The notes under the pieces are model-generated. The model was not told the origin of the DNA. It saw only the letters and a list, made by a program, of their open reading frames with translations, and ran no database searches. Made by a program: the position numbers and the translations under genes. Source: Toxonevra muliebris (lineage: Eukaryota > Arthropoda > Insecta > Diptera > Pallopteridae). From it: 64,000 bases of DNA. Below are positions 1 to 12,331 of this stretch, one piece after another; the first letter of the stretch is position 1, and each line of letters starts with the position of its first letter. The stretch covers positions 86,990,400 to 87,054,399 of the forward strand of contig OY829328.1 in NCBI GenBank assembly GCA_963691655.1. Direction: 5' to 3'.

Positions 1-154
1 TGAAATACATACGAATAGTTGTAGTTGTTGTATTGACTATCAACAATACCTACATATAGTTGTTGTTAGTGGCTATCTATTTATTGTATTGAAAAATTTT
101 CAAATTGCCGTTATTATTTTTGTAGGTTAGATTAGTATTACCTCGTTTTCATTT

Positions 155-172
155 CTCTCTCTCTCTCTCTCT
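155..172. repeat. (CT)n microsatellite
   Basis: A pure CT dinucleotide run of about 18 bases inside AT-rich DNA. Confidence 0.85.
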
Positions 173-815
173 TTATACTAATCTCTGAAAGAATGACCAT
201 CTATCTATTGGAACGCGGGTCTGAAGAATCTTTTAATATGTTAAATGCAAAAATCTAATTGAATTGTAAAGGTGTAAGATAGTTGAATGTGTGAAGATTG
301 GAAGAGTTAATTCAAGGCAAATATTATCAAATTTCCTTCAATTAAAATTGACAGTAATTGCTTATCATTGTATTTCTATAGTGACCAATTTAAAAAATGT
401 CAAAACGTTGAAGACTTCTGGCCGGGACATTAAAAGTATTTTGCTCGAGAGTCAACCAAACCATTTATAACATCATAAATGAATGACACAGACAGAGCTG
501 ACCTTCTGCTCTACAGCGATTTTAAATTTAAAAGCAAGCAACGTGAGGTATATGAAGAAATTGGCTCAGAGAAATTCAAGGAACGAAGAGCAGAACGCAG
601 AAAAACCTTTTGAATGCGTTCAAGACGAAAAATATGACAAGCGTGGACAAAAACCAACATTGAATATGATCTAGAAATTATAATGTTTATATGACTAACA
701 AAATTAAGTTTAGTGTCAAAGATTACTCCTCATCAGATATTTCATCAATAGTTTCCAGCATAGAGCTAGCAATGCGATAGGACCTAGACAGTAAAGTATG
801 TGATTTGAAGAAAGA

Positions 816-1070
816 CATATCGCTCATTTACTAAAAGACTGTCATAAGTCCAAAAACACGATTTTTGAGTTAATGAAGCTGAATTATTCATTATTCCACG
901 CTTTATATTGTGTAAATTGTGTGTATTAATATCTTGTATACTCTGCGCGTGAGAATTATAAGATTTATTCTTTTTTCTGCAAAGTGGGAGTCAATTGAAA
1001 ACTTTAAACGCGTTTTCTGCAAAATCGCGTTTTTTGAGTTATGACAGTCTTTTAGTAAATGAGCGATATG
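816..1070. mobile_element. Short inverted-repeat (MITE-like) element
   Basis: The left end CATATCGCTCATTTACTAAA and its continuation through AAGACTGTCATAA are matched exactly in reverse at the right end (TTATGACAGTCTTTTAGTAAATG...CGATATG). Arms are about 32 perfect bases, then weaker matches (CGATTTT). Total length is about 255 bases with no coding capacity. No clear target-site duplication is seen, so the superfamily is not assigned. Confidence 0.75.
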
Positions 1071-1594
1071 AAAACATTTATTAATATTCAAAGACAGAGA
1101 ACTTTTGCCACACCAAGAATAAAATATTAGCGCAAGCTCTCAATTTTCTTCTTCATTGTTGTTCCTACGATTCGGATGCATTCTCTGTTTCTGCATCCAA
1201 AGACTTGTGAATTAATTCAAGTGATTAAATTGAGAAAAAGCAACCAATATTAACTTTTTCTATCCAGGTCGTAGAACTATTTAGGTATACAGAGTTTGAG
1301 GTCGATTATTTCTGCTTGACAGAGTTCGGAAGTGAAGTGATCTTGAAATTGGAAATTCTATCTGTCCTAGTAAAATCAAACAACAAAGACAAGTGTTTTT
1401 TCGTTTGAGAATATAAAAGAATTTGCTTGTGTTAGGTCAAATAATTAATAATGTTCGCATTTTAGTATAACTATATAATTTCGATATGAGATCATACGAC
1501 TCTCTTTATAAGTATACTCTCTTGTGTCACTATAACCAGATCATTTTCACTTAATCGTTTTTCAAATGTCTTGAGAGAAGTTAGTTAGACAGGA

Positions 1595-1890
1595 GTGGCC
1601 TTAGTTTTTGTGTTCAGTTAAAGGTAAAGTAAGATAATGGCGCAAGAAATACAGTATCATAGCCCTGTATATGGCTACTAGTTTAGTTCTGTGTGCTTGG
1701 TACATTGCCAATAATTTCTTTTGTGAATTAGTGCTGGGCAATATTCTAAGATGTGTATCTTGTGCTGATTCTACTTCATCATTACAGAATGTAGCTATTG
1801 AATTTTCCTCAATACCAATTTTATAGATATCTTCTGTGAGCCAGTAATGTCCAGTCAGTACAGTAAAAATCACACCATAGAATCTATTTC
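1595..1890 (-). pseudogene. Non-LTR retrotransposon fragment (RNase H / C-terminal end)
   Basis: The minus strand reads VLTGHYWLTEDIYKIGIEEN and then SIATFCNDEVESAQ. This matches the LTGH...G...C.C..E.E...H pattern near the end of the RNase H region of Jockey/R1-type LINE ORF2, with the second cysteine position degraded. The frame opens about 20 codons before this and ends soon after, so only a small 5'-truncated or decayed piece remains. Family assignment is from pattern only. Confidence 0.5.
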
Positions 1891-3139
1891 GCAGCTCTGT
1901 TACTAAAGCGCATAATTTTCGATTTAAAAGTTTAAAATCACTTGAATCTCTTCTATTTCAAACATTCCAACTACTATTAAATCTATAGAAATAAGTTATA
2001 AATAAAATTGGCATTGCTTTTTTACAAAATTTAATTGTTTTTTTTTACTCTTCTCTCTCTACTATCTTCGTTGTTATTGTTGATAGTGACATTATTTATC
2101 TGGTTTTCAAGTGGCTCAACAGCTCAGCTTCTTGGTTTTTTTTTTATAAATTTTTTCCCTTTTTTTATTTTTTATATTTTTTCAGTCTATATTTTGTTAT
2201 ATTGTGTTGAGTTACTCGTACTTGCTTGAAGAATTCTTTTCTTATATTTTGTGAGTTTTTCTTGTTTGCCTCGTTATTTTTATCATTACTTTTTGGAGCG
2301 TTAGTACTTTCTGCACTACTCGAGACATTTTTGTTGTGGTTGTTGTTGGCACATTTCAGGCAAACAAACAAAAAAACACAGAATTAACTAGTTACTATTT
2401 AAAATGATATTATACAATAATTGAATTGAATAAAATTTCAATAATTGAGACAAGCAGTCAGGCAATCAAACAATCAGTCAGTTAGTCTCAGTCAGGCGCG
2501 CAGGCAGACAATCCGACAGACATTCAGTTAGGCATCCCCCGAGCGTTTATTTCTTTAATTCGTTTTTCATTTTCTTCTTTCTTCGTCTATGTATGCTTTT
2601 CCTAAAGCGTGATTCTTCTTCTACGATATATCATCGTATACACTATACATTCGTGCTGATGACCTCACCTTGATGTGTGCTTGTTTACATTTCGTTTTCT
2701 TTTTCTTCGTTTCTTCTTCTATTTGTTTTTTTTATCATCTTTTTCGTGATTTGTTTTTTCTTTCTCTCATTCTTTAATTCTTATTGTTTTTTTTTTTGTA
2801 GAATTTGCCATTGTTTTTTGTTGTTTTTCGTTTTTCTTAACTTTGTTTTTTTTTTTTTTTTTTTGTGGTAGACTTGATATTTTGTCATTTTTTCTTTGTA
2901 GAGTTTTATAGAGTCTTAGTAAGAATGATAAATGCTGATATTAGTGGCAGGCATTAACCATATTTATTTTCTTTAAAAAACTTTAATGAAGTTGTTTATC
3001 TGTACCTGCAAATAGAAAGTAAATGCTTTAGAATAAAAGTGATCGGTATTAAAATTATTGATCCCGTCTCTAAAAAGCTAATTGCTTGTCTGTCACCTCT
3101 GCAATGCTCGCGCTACTGGCAGTAAGTAAAGCAGAATGC

Positions 3140-3870
3140 AGTCGGGTCTGGTATTTGCTCTGATCTTTGGCCTGACCAGTGGTGTAGCCTTTGGTATGGT
3201 CTTTAGTCCAGACAGTGGAGTAGTTTTAAGTCTGATCTTTGATATAGTCGCGGGCTTAGTCTGGTTTTATGTTTGCACTCTGATTTAAAAGTCTGTAGTC
3301 TGATTATCTCTAGTGTGATCATTTCTACTTAGATCGTCTCAGATGTGATAATCTGACCTGATTATATGAGGGTGGGTTATCTTTAAGCTCTGGTTTTAGG
3401 TCGTATTGACTTTGTTCTGAACGTCTGTGAACTATTCGCCTCTGGTCGTCTACTTGTCTCTGGTCCTATCATTTTTGGAATACTCGTCTCTGATTTGATC
3501 TTCTGTGGTCCAATCGCCTGTAGCACGATAAAATCATCTGGAGTCTGATTTTCTCTACTATGATCGCCTCTGGTCTGATTGTTTCTAGTCTGATTATTTG
3601 TGGTCTGATAATTTGATTATCTTTAATATGATCGCCTTGAATTTACTAATCTCGTTCGACCATCTTTGGTTCAATCGTCTCTGATTTGATCGTGTCTAGT
3701 CTGATCATCCCTGGCCGAATTGTTCAAGTTTACCTGCATGTCTAATCATTACTTGTCTATTTGCCTCTGGCCTGATTTCCTCTGATTAGATGGTCTTTGA
3801 TGAGATGATCTCTGATTTGATAATCTCTAGTCTGATGATTTCTGGTCGGTTTGTTTCTGTTTTTGCCGTT
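3140..3870. repeat. Degenerate tandem repeat (TCTGATCGTCTCTGG-like)
   Basis: Variants of TCTGAT-(C/T)GTCTCTGG recur every 15-20 bases over about 700 bases, with drifting spacing and sequence. It looks like an old minisatellite or slippage-driven cryptic repeat and not a transposon. Short frames inside are by-products of the repeat. Confidence 0.65.
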
Positions 3871-5604
3871 TCAAATCTGATAGTCTCAACGGGAATTGGG
3901 TTGTTCTCTTCTGCGTGGTGCGTTTTTACTCTTTTACATGACGCTCATCCTAGCTATTCAGCTCATGCTGATCATGGTTCCACGATTTCACTCTCAAATG
4001 CTTTCAACAGTTTTTTATCCTTGAAGCTTTTACAGTAAACCAAAAATTTCACTGATGATCGGTTGGAATGTTTTTTTTTTTGTGCAAATATTCTCGATCT
4101 GCAATCTAGAACACTTTTCCAAGTCAAAATTTCCGAAAAAGAGTAAAACCAAAAGAAGCAGCACCTTGCAGACATAGTTCAACTAAAAAAAAAGTTAAAT
4201 GAAAAATATTAATCGCGTGGGTTAAGCAAAAACTTTAAAAACTTTTTTCTATTCCAACACTTTTGACTTGGCTGCGCTTGAGTGAATTTTGTCGGTATAT
4301 TATGAGTATGAATTATTTTTATTTTGTTTTCTTTACATTTCGTTGAATTTTCAAACCACGCAGTTTTTGTAGACGCTGCTGCTGCTGCTTTTCTGCTGCT
4401 GCTGCTGTTGTTGCTGTTTAGTGTTGCTGAAGCAAAGCCAAAAGGTTTACGTTTTCTTGCATTTTCAAAGTTACTTTACTTTGTTGGATTATATTTTCCT
4501 TTTTTCTAAATATGCTCAACAAGTTTAGTTGACAGTTAAAAAAAAAAAAAAATGTAAGACGACGTTGTACTACATACTTGGGTACTTTTGGGTGAAAAAA
4601 ACTTAAAAATATAATAAATATTATAGAAAAAAAAAAAAAAACTTAAGTGTGTCAGCCTCAGTCGCTTAAGTGTGGAGTGTGCATTTGTGAGTTGAAAATG
4701 CGGCTGTTCATTGCACTAACGTGTTTTTAGTTTGGTTTTCTTGGCTTTTATTTTTCTTCTTACCACAAATGTTGTTAACAACAAAACTCTTTCTTGAATA
4801 TTGTTGACTTACAGGTTTAAGTTACATACATTTACTCGCATATTTGGTTTGATTTGGTTCTTTCGTTCTTCTAGGAATCGCTATGGGCGTGGATTTATAA
4901 GCTTTCTTGCTTTTTTATTTTTATTTTGAATGTAAGAAATAAAAATGAAAGTGGAGTATATAGATAGGTTTATCTTAATATGTTGGAAATTGCTTGATCA
5001 GTGATTGATTACTTGAGTACTTTGAAAAGTTTTTATTAATTTCATTTCATCACTTTTCGTAGTTAAGGAGTTCTTAGTTAACATCGAGACAACCCAGTCA
5101 GGTTGTTCTTTTTTAGATTTCCTTGCTTCCACGGCTTCATTGACTCCAAATGTCTTTAATTAACTAAGTGTGCAAAATGGACAACTATTCAACTACATTC
5201 CAAAGTAAGAGGACTAAAAAAAAACGCTAGGTGCAATTTAAAAATAACTGCATTATTTCTTCAAATTAGTTAATCTTTTTTCTTCATTTAAAAATGGATT
5301 TTAAGTATGAATTTGCATGTTTAAATTATAATTTTTAAATTTATTTTCTCTTGAAAATTAACAGAAATGTTGTTTTTTTACTTATTTTCATTTCTCTGCG
5401 CTTTAACGTAACTTATATAATCGTGCTGGTGAGGTACGTGCCTACCTTTGGAAATTCATTATTTTGCAAATTAACGATATTGTTTTTTTTTTTCTTTACT
5501 TTTTGTTTGCAGATTTTATAATTAAGTGAGTTCAGCATTTTGTAAAAACAAAAAAAAATAAATAGCAACCAAAATAACACAGTGCCACAAAATTGAGTTT
5601 TTTC

Positions 5605-6222
5605 CATTGGACTGGCGATTTAACATATAGCTCTGAGTAATTTGGGGTCGCTGAGCTCGAATCTGAAGACCATTTGCTCCATCAAAACACCGTGCACCCC
5701 CTTACTCTTGGAAAAGTCAAATTTCATACATTTCTCAAATAAAGTTTGTAAAATTTTAAATCTTAAAAATTTTTTACTTCGAATTTTACAAAATTAATTT
5801 AATAAATATATGAAAATTATATGAAATTTGACTTTGTGAGGTAATTTTTTCAAGAATAAGGAGATGGAGGGTATTTTGATGTTCTAGGACCCCCATACTT
5901 TTTGATTAGCCAAACACACTATGATACTTTTATCATTCTTTTAGCCTGTAGGCAATATTGTTCTCAGCTGTACTTAAAAAACTCCCGAAATTCGGGCTAT
6001 AGAGCTCAGATGGAGGATTTTTGTGTTCACAAAAATGTGCTTCTTTTTCTACTAAGCCACTTTTCTATAGACACCAAAAACGATAAGACATAAATTAAGA
6101 ATTTTCCGGTACAGTTATCTCGAAAACTTGACGTTATGGAGCAAAATGATCTTCAGATTCGAGCTTAGCGATCCCAATTTACTCATGTCAAAACTACATG
6201 TCAAATTGCCAGTCGGATTTTG
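5605..6222. mobile_element. Foldback element with a nested inverted repeat
   Basis: The outer arms (about 5605-5690 and 6137-6222) share GCTCGAATCTGAAGA, GGTCGCTGAG/GATCGCTAAG and the outer GACTGGCGATTT/GACTGGCAATTT in opposite orientation. Next to the left arm lies an inner inverted repeat, 5690-5882: ATCAAAACACCGTGCACC and CTTACTCTTGG against its diverged reverse copy (GGGTATTTTGATG, CAAGAATAAGG), plus AAGTCAAATTTCATA. The inner element probably inserted into the outer one. Neither has a coding frame. Confidence 0.65.
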
Positions 6223-9200
6223 GCTGTTGCACAGTGTAATTATAAATAATATAAAAATATTATCGCAGGTTTTGAAAAAGTGAAAAGATTTTTTAATCAT
6301 AATAAAAAAAAAACGTACTTTATTTTATCTTGCATTAATTGTTGTTGTTACTATGCAAATATATTTAATATTTAATATTTCTTCTGGGGAAAACACCTTA
6401 TGTTCAAATATGAAATATGGCAACATTGTAGCTATTAATATTTTAATTATTTTTTTTTATTTTTCAATTTTCTTTGCAAACAATTTTTTGGGTTAAATGA
6501 GAGGTGAAGAAAAAAAATCCATTTTTATACTTAATTTCTTGAGAATATCGATGGGGTTTTCGATTTCGGCACCTTGTTAGAATCTTCAATTGAATTCCAT
6601 GATTTTAAAAATCTTAAATTTTGATCGACCTATGGACATAATCCCTAAGTGGTTTCGAGGTTAAACCCTCTCCTTCCTTCGATGAATATCTCGGCCATTA
6701 TGATCGTCGCTTCTGAATTAATACAACGAAAAATCTAAACTTCTCTCCTTTCCCGTAATATCTGGTTCCACTAGTGTGAATAATAATAATAATAAGTTCT
6801 ATAAAAATAAATTGAACATTTTTTTTTGTAGTCTAAGAAATATGGCAACAATGCATATTAATTATGCCATTCAAAAATTTCAACTGACCACAACGACACC
6901 ACATCTCATATCCACACCATGCACATAAACAAACAAAAACACACACACACACACTTGCATATGGTGGCGCAAGTTTCTAAGAGCTCATAAAATGAGAGAA
7001 GACAGAAGAAGTGGTGGAGTAAAGTGAAGTTGTAGAGGGAAAAAGTACGTGAACAAACTCCAAAACCATGAAATCAAATAAAGAAGGCAAACAATAACAA
7101 AAACAATATTAATAAAAAACAACAACAATAGGAATCACAAATAAAAAACAGTTAGTCAAAGAAGAGAGCTATGGAACTGAGAGGGTGGTGCACTCTTGTT
7201 GTTGCTTGCCCCGCGCTATCTGGCTTTGCTTGTTCTGGTGCTTGTTTACTTTGTTAGTGTGTTCGGTACACCAAAGTGGCGTGCAGCGAATGCATTTGAC
7301 CAAAGTCAACACAAATACACAACCACTAAAGTTCCATTTATGCTGTTGTTGTTTTCTGTGCAATTTTTCTGTTTTTCTTTTTCTTTTATAAAAAATTAAG
7401 GGTAAAAAATAAAAAATAATTAAAAATTAAAAAAAGAGTGTGTAGTAGAAGTAGATAGAAGTGGGAAAAAACTCGATTTCTTATTTGGTCTACCATGTAA
7501 TCATAATAGCAATAGCAATAAAAACAACTGCATTTAGTTCTTTGAAGTATACAACAAAATTTTGTGTAGGTGGCATTCAGCGTTTTTTTTTTTATTTTAA
7601 TTTGCTATGCATGTGGACGATGACGACTGTTTTCAACTGTGCCTAAGTCTAATCCAAACCACACTGACTGCCTTATTGACTCACTGGGCTGATAGAAATG
7701 CTCACATCACATATGTTGTAAGCAGAGAACGGAGTTTTCGTCGAGAAACCGCGAGCGACCACGACCGCGGCCGCCACTGTAATTGTGCTGTTAGGCACTA
7801 GAATGTTGCAACGTTTCTTTGCTATGACTGTTTATATTTCTATCTCTCTTAATCAAATTATGTAATCTAAGGTATTTAACTTTAAGCGGCGAAATCGTAA
7901 ATGCAAAGTATTAATTTATTTTTGTGTGAATAATCAAATACTAAATATCTACTAAGTGCAGCAGAGAAAAAATAAAAAAAAAACTTTTTATATTTTCAGC
8001 AATTTGAAGTGAAAACTCATTTCAATAAAGAACTGTTTCAGTAGTTGTTTAAAATACCCATTTAAAAGTTATACTTATACCACTGAAGTAGGAAGAGGGG
8101 ATTTCGGGAATAAGTCCTAATCCTTTTTCCTTAAGCTATTATAATAGTCATTTAAAAGATTTTATGAATCTTGTTTACATATTATTTTTCTCTGATTGAC
8201 TAGTGGATCCAGAAGTTTTGAGAGAAGAGGAAGTGAGAGCTTAGTGCTCTCATTACATAAATGCAGTTTATTCATATTCTCTTCGGTATTTTGCCAATTT
8301 TCTGTAAAATTTGTAATACTCAAAATTTAGTTTTTAGTGTTTGTGTTATTCCAAACTTTTTGGCATATGTAGTAATGATAAATAATGATCTAAAATAAAC
8401 TAAAATTTTCACAAAAACAATTAAAATTTATAGTTTAGTTTTTCTTTTTCATGCTTTTCAGCTGATCATCACAATTAAAATGTGTCTCAGTTGGTTAATT
8501 TAATTTGCGCTCAATTAAAAAAGATCAAAAAAAAAAAATATATATAAAATGTTTTGAAATCGCAAGTAGAAGGTATAAGGGAGCAGGAGGGAGCGAAACG
8601 GGCGGTCGAGAACAGATGACATAAAGATGGATCGACTGAATGAATAGACAGACGGAAATTTTACATTACAGAAAAATTACATCATGCGCTTTTATTTCTT
8701 CAATTCTATAATTTTTTCACATAAAAGTAGAAACCAACAACATTGGGAAAATGACAATTTGTTTTTATTTATTTTTTTCGTTCTTTTCCTTTTTTTTTTT
8801 TTTTTTCTTTTTACTAACAATAAGTATTTTATTTTCTAATTTTTTTTGTGTCTATATATTTTTTTTCTAATTGACAACAATTTGCTTTTGTAATTTACAT
8901 ATGATGTTCGTTCAGTCTTCACATTAAGCAGTCAGTCGACTCGGTCACTCAGTGTTGCCACTGATTATATTGCTGCCATTTTTTTCTTTTTTTTGCTATT
9001 GTTTTTTTTTTTTTTATTGTCCATCTGTCTATGGAATCTATTAAGTACTCTTAGCATAATGAGTATAATTATTAGTATTATTGTCATCATTATTTGTTGT
9101 TGCTACTTTTTTATTTACAACTATTAGTTGGTTTGGAATTTTCGCTTCTGTCTGTTTCTGTTTTTTCTATTTTTTTTAATTTTTTGTTTTTTTTTTTTTT

Positions 9201-10219
9201 GCAATCACACGATTTGTTTTTCCGCCTACTTAAGGTCACTGTATGTATTTTTTTTCTGCTGTAGCTCAATGGCAATGTAAATATGTTGTATGCCCCCATC
9301 ATCTACAGCTCCTCTTACTTTCAGTTTTTTTTTTGCCTGCTTGTGAATTTTTTCTTTTTTTTAAAAGAAGATATTTTCGCCAGTAAACAAATATTCACAT
9401 GTACTCGTTCGGTTTCTTCCTCTTCCGTTGTTTGTATTTTAATGTGGGATTTCTTCAATTCCGCAAATTTTTACCTATTTTTTTTATATTTTTTGAGTAG
9501 TTAGCTTTTTTCCTTTATCATTAATATAATTATTTTGTAATAAAATTAAGTTTTTCACATTGGCATTATTAAAGGTGATTATAGCATATTGAAGTAGAAA
9601 CTTAGTGCTTTTCGGTACATTTATTTCTCATAATTGTGCGTCATTTCAAAGGTTATTGGATTGAAGCGTTTAGTGTTTTTATTCTTTTTTTTCAAGCTGA
9701 ATTTATATCTCCAAAAAACTCTAATCTATCTATTGGACATAACTTATATTTTATCTAATGTGGTTCAGTAGAGACAGTAAGCGTCATCTATGGTTACAAA
9801 GCAATAGTAACACAAAAATCATACATATCTCATACTACGAGGAAACCTTGCGTAGTGCAGGAAAATGTACCCTCTCAACTCTTCTTCTTATTTTTTTCTT
9901 TATATTTCAGTACAAGAGAAAGAAACTACCGCTTTTTTAAAATATGTTAAGTCAATTATTCGTTGATAAATTACTTAGTACCGCCTTTTTAACTCATTGA
10001 AACAAACTGATAGTGATTGATTACAAGATAAAGGAAATAGCAGTTATACTTATATTGTGCCCGATAAGAAAAGCTATCAAAATAAAACATATTGCATTTC
10101 TTGGAAAATAATAATAAATAAATTTTCTGTATTATAAAGTAACGAGAATATTTATTTACATTTATTATTAACCTTTTTTTTATAGATTTCGTTAATTGTT
10201 TTCCCCAAGAAAAACATGC

Positions 10220-11219
10220 TTAACCCATTAAAGCCTGCTCATAGATCCCGCAGCACGATTTTCCTAAAAATCGTTGGAGATATTCACATAGGCAATTGAG
10301 GTTGCCTTTCTAAATTTCAGATTGGTAACTACACACATTTCGGGTATTTGGAATGGGTACTTAAATACCCAACTGGTTTTTCTGGGTTCTTAGTGTACAT
10401 GCAATTTTTTATATGGCAGAAAAAGTTGGGCGAACAGATAGAGCGAGCCATCTAGTACAAATAATGGCAAAACGTGCCCGTTTTTGCTAATGTGATGTCA
10501 AAACAGAGTTTGGTTACAAAAATTGTAAATCATTTCTGTATCCCAACAAATGTTTCTTTGACTACCATAACACTGGTTTATAAATTTCAAGTCTTGAAAA
10601 GTACCAAGAACAAAACAGGTTTGGGTGGATAAATTGAGAACTCCTGAACACAAGTGCGTGGCCAACTTTTGTTTTTCAAAACCCGCTAAAATCTGCGTAT
10701 TTTCTTTAAAAACGCGCTAAATTTTTTTTGCTTATAAAAGTGCGAGAAAACTCAATACATTTAAACTTTTACACTAATACATGCACGTATTTGCTACTTC
10801 TAGCCAATGAAAATTTCTTCGATTTTTCGAAGATAATACGTATTCTGAACTTAGCGCTAAATTCTCAACTGAGCGCTAAATCACTTTTTTTCCGCGTTTT
10901 AATATTCAAAAAGCACTAAATTTAGCGGGAAAAGCGCTGAGTTGGCCACGCTGGTTATGGTTCCTCAAAGTTCAAAATTTGCCATTTTTTCAAGATTTTT
11001 TTCAAATTTTTAATTCAATTTGTTTTTAATAAGAAGTCAAAATCAGGGACATTTCTTTTATTTAGTGCAGGAAACGTTGGAATTTTACCTAACTTGCTGG
11101 CTCCATTCTTCTTTAATTTAATAAAGAAAACGTGAGTTCGAAATTTATTTAGTTATTCAATTTCTTGCCAACACTTTTTGTTTGGGTACTTAAATACCCA
11201 TCCGGCATTAATGGGTTAA
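10220..11219. mobile_element. TTAA-flanked non-autonomous element (piggyBac-like MITE)
   Basis: The ends are TTAA|CCCATTAAAGCCTG and CCGGCATTAATGGG|TTAA, giving terminal inverted repeats of about 14 bases with a TTAA duplication, as in piggyBac elements whose ends start CCC. The palindrome GGGTACTTAAATACCC occurs near both ends (10355-10370 and 11184-11199). Total 1,000 bases, no transposase frame. A smaller element (about 10650-10955) sits inside it. Confidence 0.8.
10650..10955. mobile_element. Nested short inverted-repeat element
   Basis: Bounded by GTGCGTGGCCAACTTTTG and AGTTGGCCACGCTGG (11-base core CGTGGCCAACT inverted). The interior carries several GCGCTAAATTT-like repeats. The ends resemble hAT-type MITEs, but an 8-base target duplication is not visible. 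It lies inside the TTAA element at 10220-11219. Confidence 0.5.
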
Positions 11220-11936
11220 ATAGATTTTGATATCTTTAATTGTATTTAATACTTGTATGTATATATGTGAACTCTACAATGACTGTTCTGTGTTAGAATT
11301 AAAAAAAAAACTACACCCTTGTGCAAATTAATGTGGACAAGACAAATAGAAGAATATTTCTACAATCTTGGATGAATGGCAGGCAATTCGCTGTTTATCA
11401 TTTCTGTTATAGGTACGAATGATCCTGCCCCAAAACTTTTGTTTTTTTTTTTGAGGTGTTTAATGGTGAATGGGAGCTGTTGCTCATCATCGGACTAGCG
11501 AGTAAAGTGGTGACGCTTGCCTTGAATAAAGAAAGCTGGGAAACCTTGTTGGATTGACCTGGAAATTTTGTGGACTTCAATCCAATCGAGGATTTGTGAT
11601 CCATCTGCCAGACAAGACTTATAAATTAATTTGTAAAATTTTGTTAGTAGTTGTTCTTACATCACTGTCACGATTTAAATGTTTGCTTTAACTATTATGC
11701 CAAGAACGAAAACGAACCAGATTTATAGAGCGTAAGCGACTGTTTTTCAAATTTTCAAACGTTTCAATTTAATTTTAGCTACGTTAGCCATCCGTACAGT
11801 GATGAGCAGGAATTCCCTGGTTTTGAGAACTATTTCCTGTTATCCTGCTCAACGCCTCAAATTCCTGCTTTTCAAATCAAAATTTGACTACACATATTTT
11901 ATCTACGTTTTATTTTGGTTATCTATAACTAGCAGC

Positions 11937-12331
11937 GATAATTGTATGGGAAAACAACAATAGCTGTGTTTTATTCGCCAGCTAGTTTAACTTGTGCGAA
12001 TAAAACGACCAAGTTATTAAGTTTCTTGTTCGTTATATTGTTATTCACAATAAAACTGCTCAGCAGCTGGAGGTGAAATATTTTAATGGATCCCAGTTAT
12101 TGCGCTTAATCGTGGGCATTGTTTTTAGTTTTTACCCTTTATAAGAATATTTAATGATGATTTTAAATTATTTCTTTTTTTCAATCTATCATGCTTCTTC
12201 TTTCACTATTGGCAGTTCACAATAGAATTTGATGTAGCTAAACTACTTGTTACGTATACATAACAGCTATAATTATACGTGTTATCTCTGCCTCTTTGTT
12301 GTTGTTTCACATACAATTATCGCTGCTAGTT
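11937..12331. mobile_element. Inverted-repeat element (AACTAGCAGCGATAATTGTA ends)
   Basis: AACTAGCAGCGATAATTGTA at the left appears reversed at the right end (TACAATTATCGCTGCTAGTT), a perfect 20-base match, followed by related GTTGTTGTTT/AAACAACAA. A second pair, TTTTATTCGCCAGCTAG inside the left end and CTAGTGGCGAATAAAACG just outside the right end, shows a more complex or rearranged structure. No coding frame. Confidence 0.6.

Noticed and set aside
7165..7400. Signal-peptide-like frame (LLLAPRYLALLVLVLVYFVS)
   Set aside because: It has no ATG start, overlaps two other open frames, and ends in a low-complexity tail. Hydrophobic runs are expected from the T-rich sequence.
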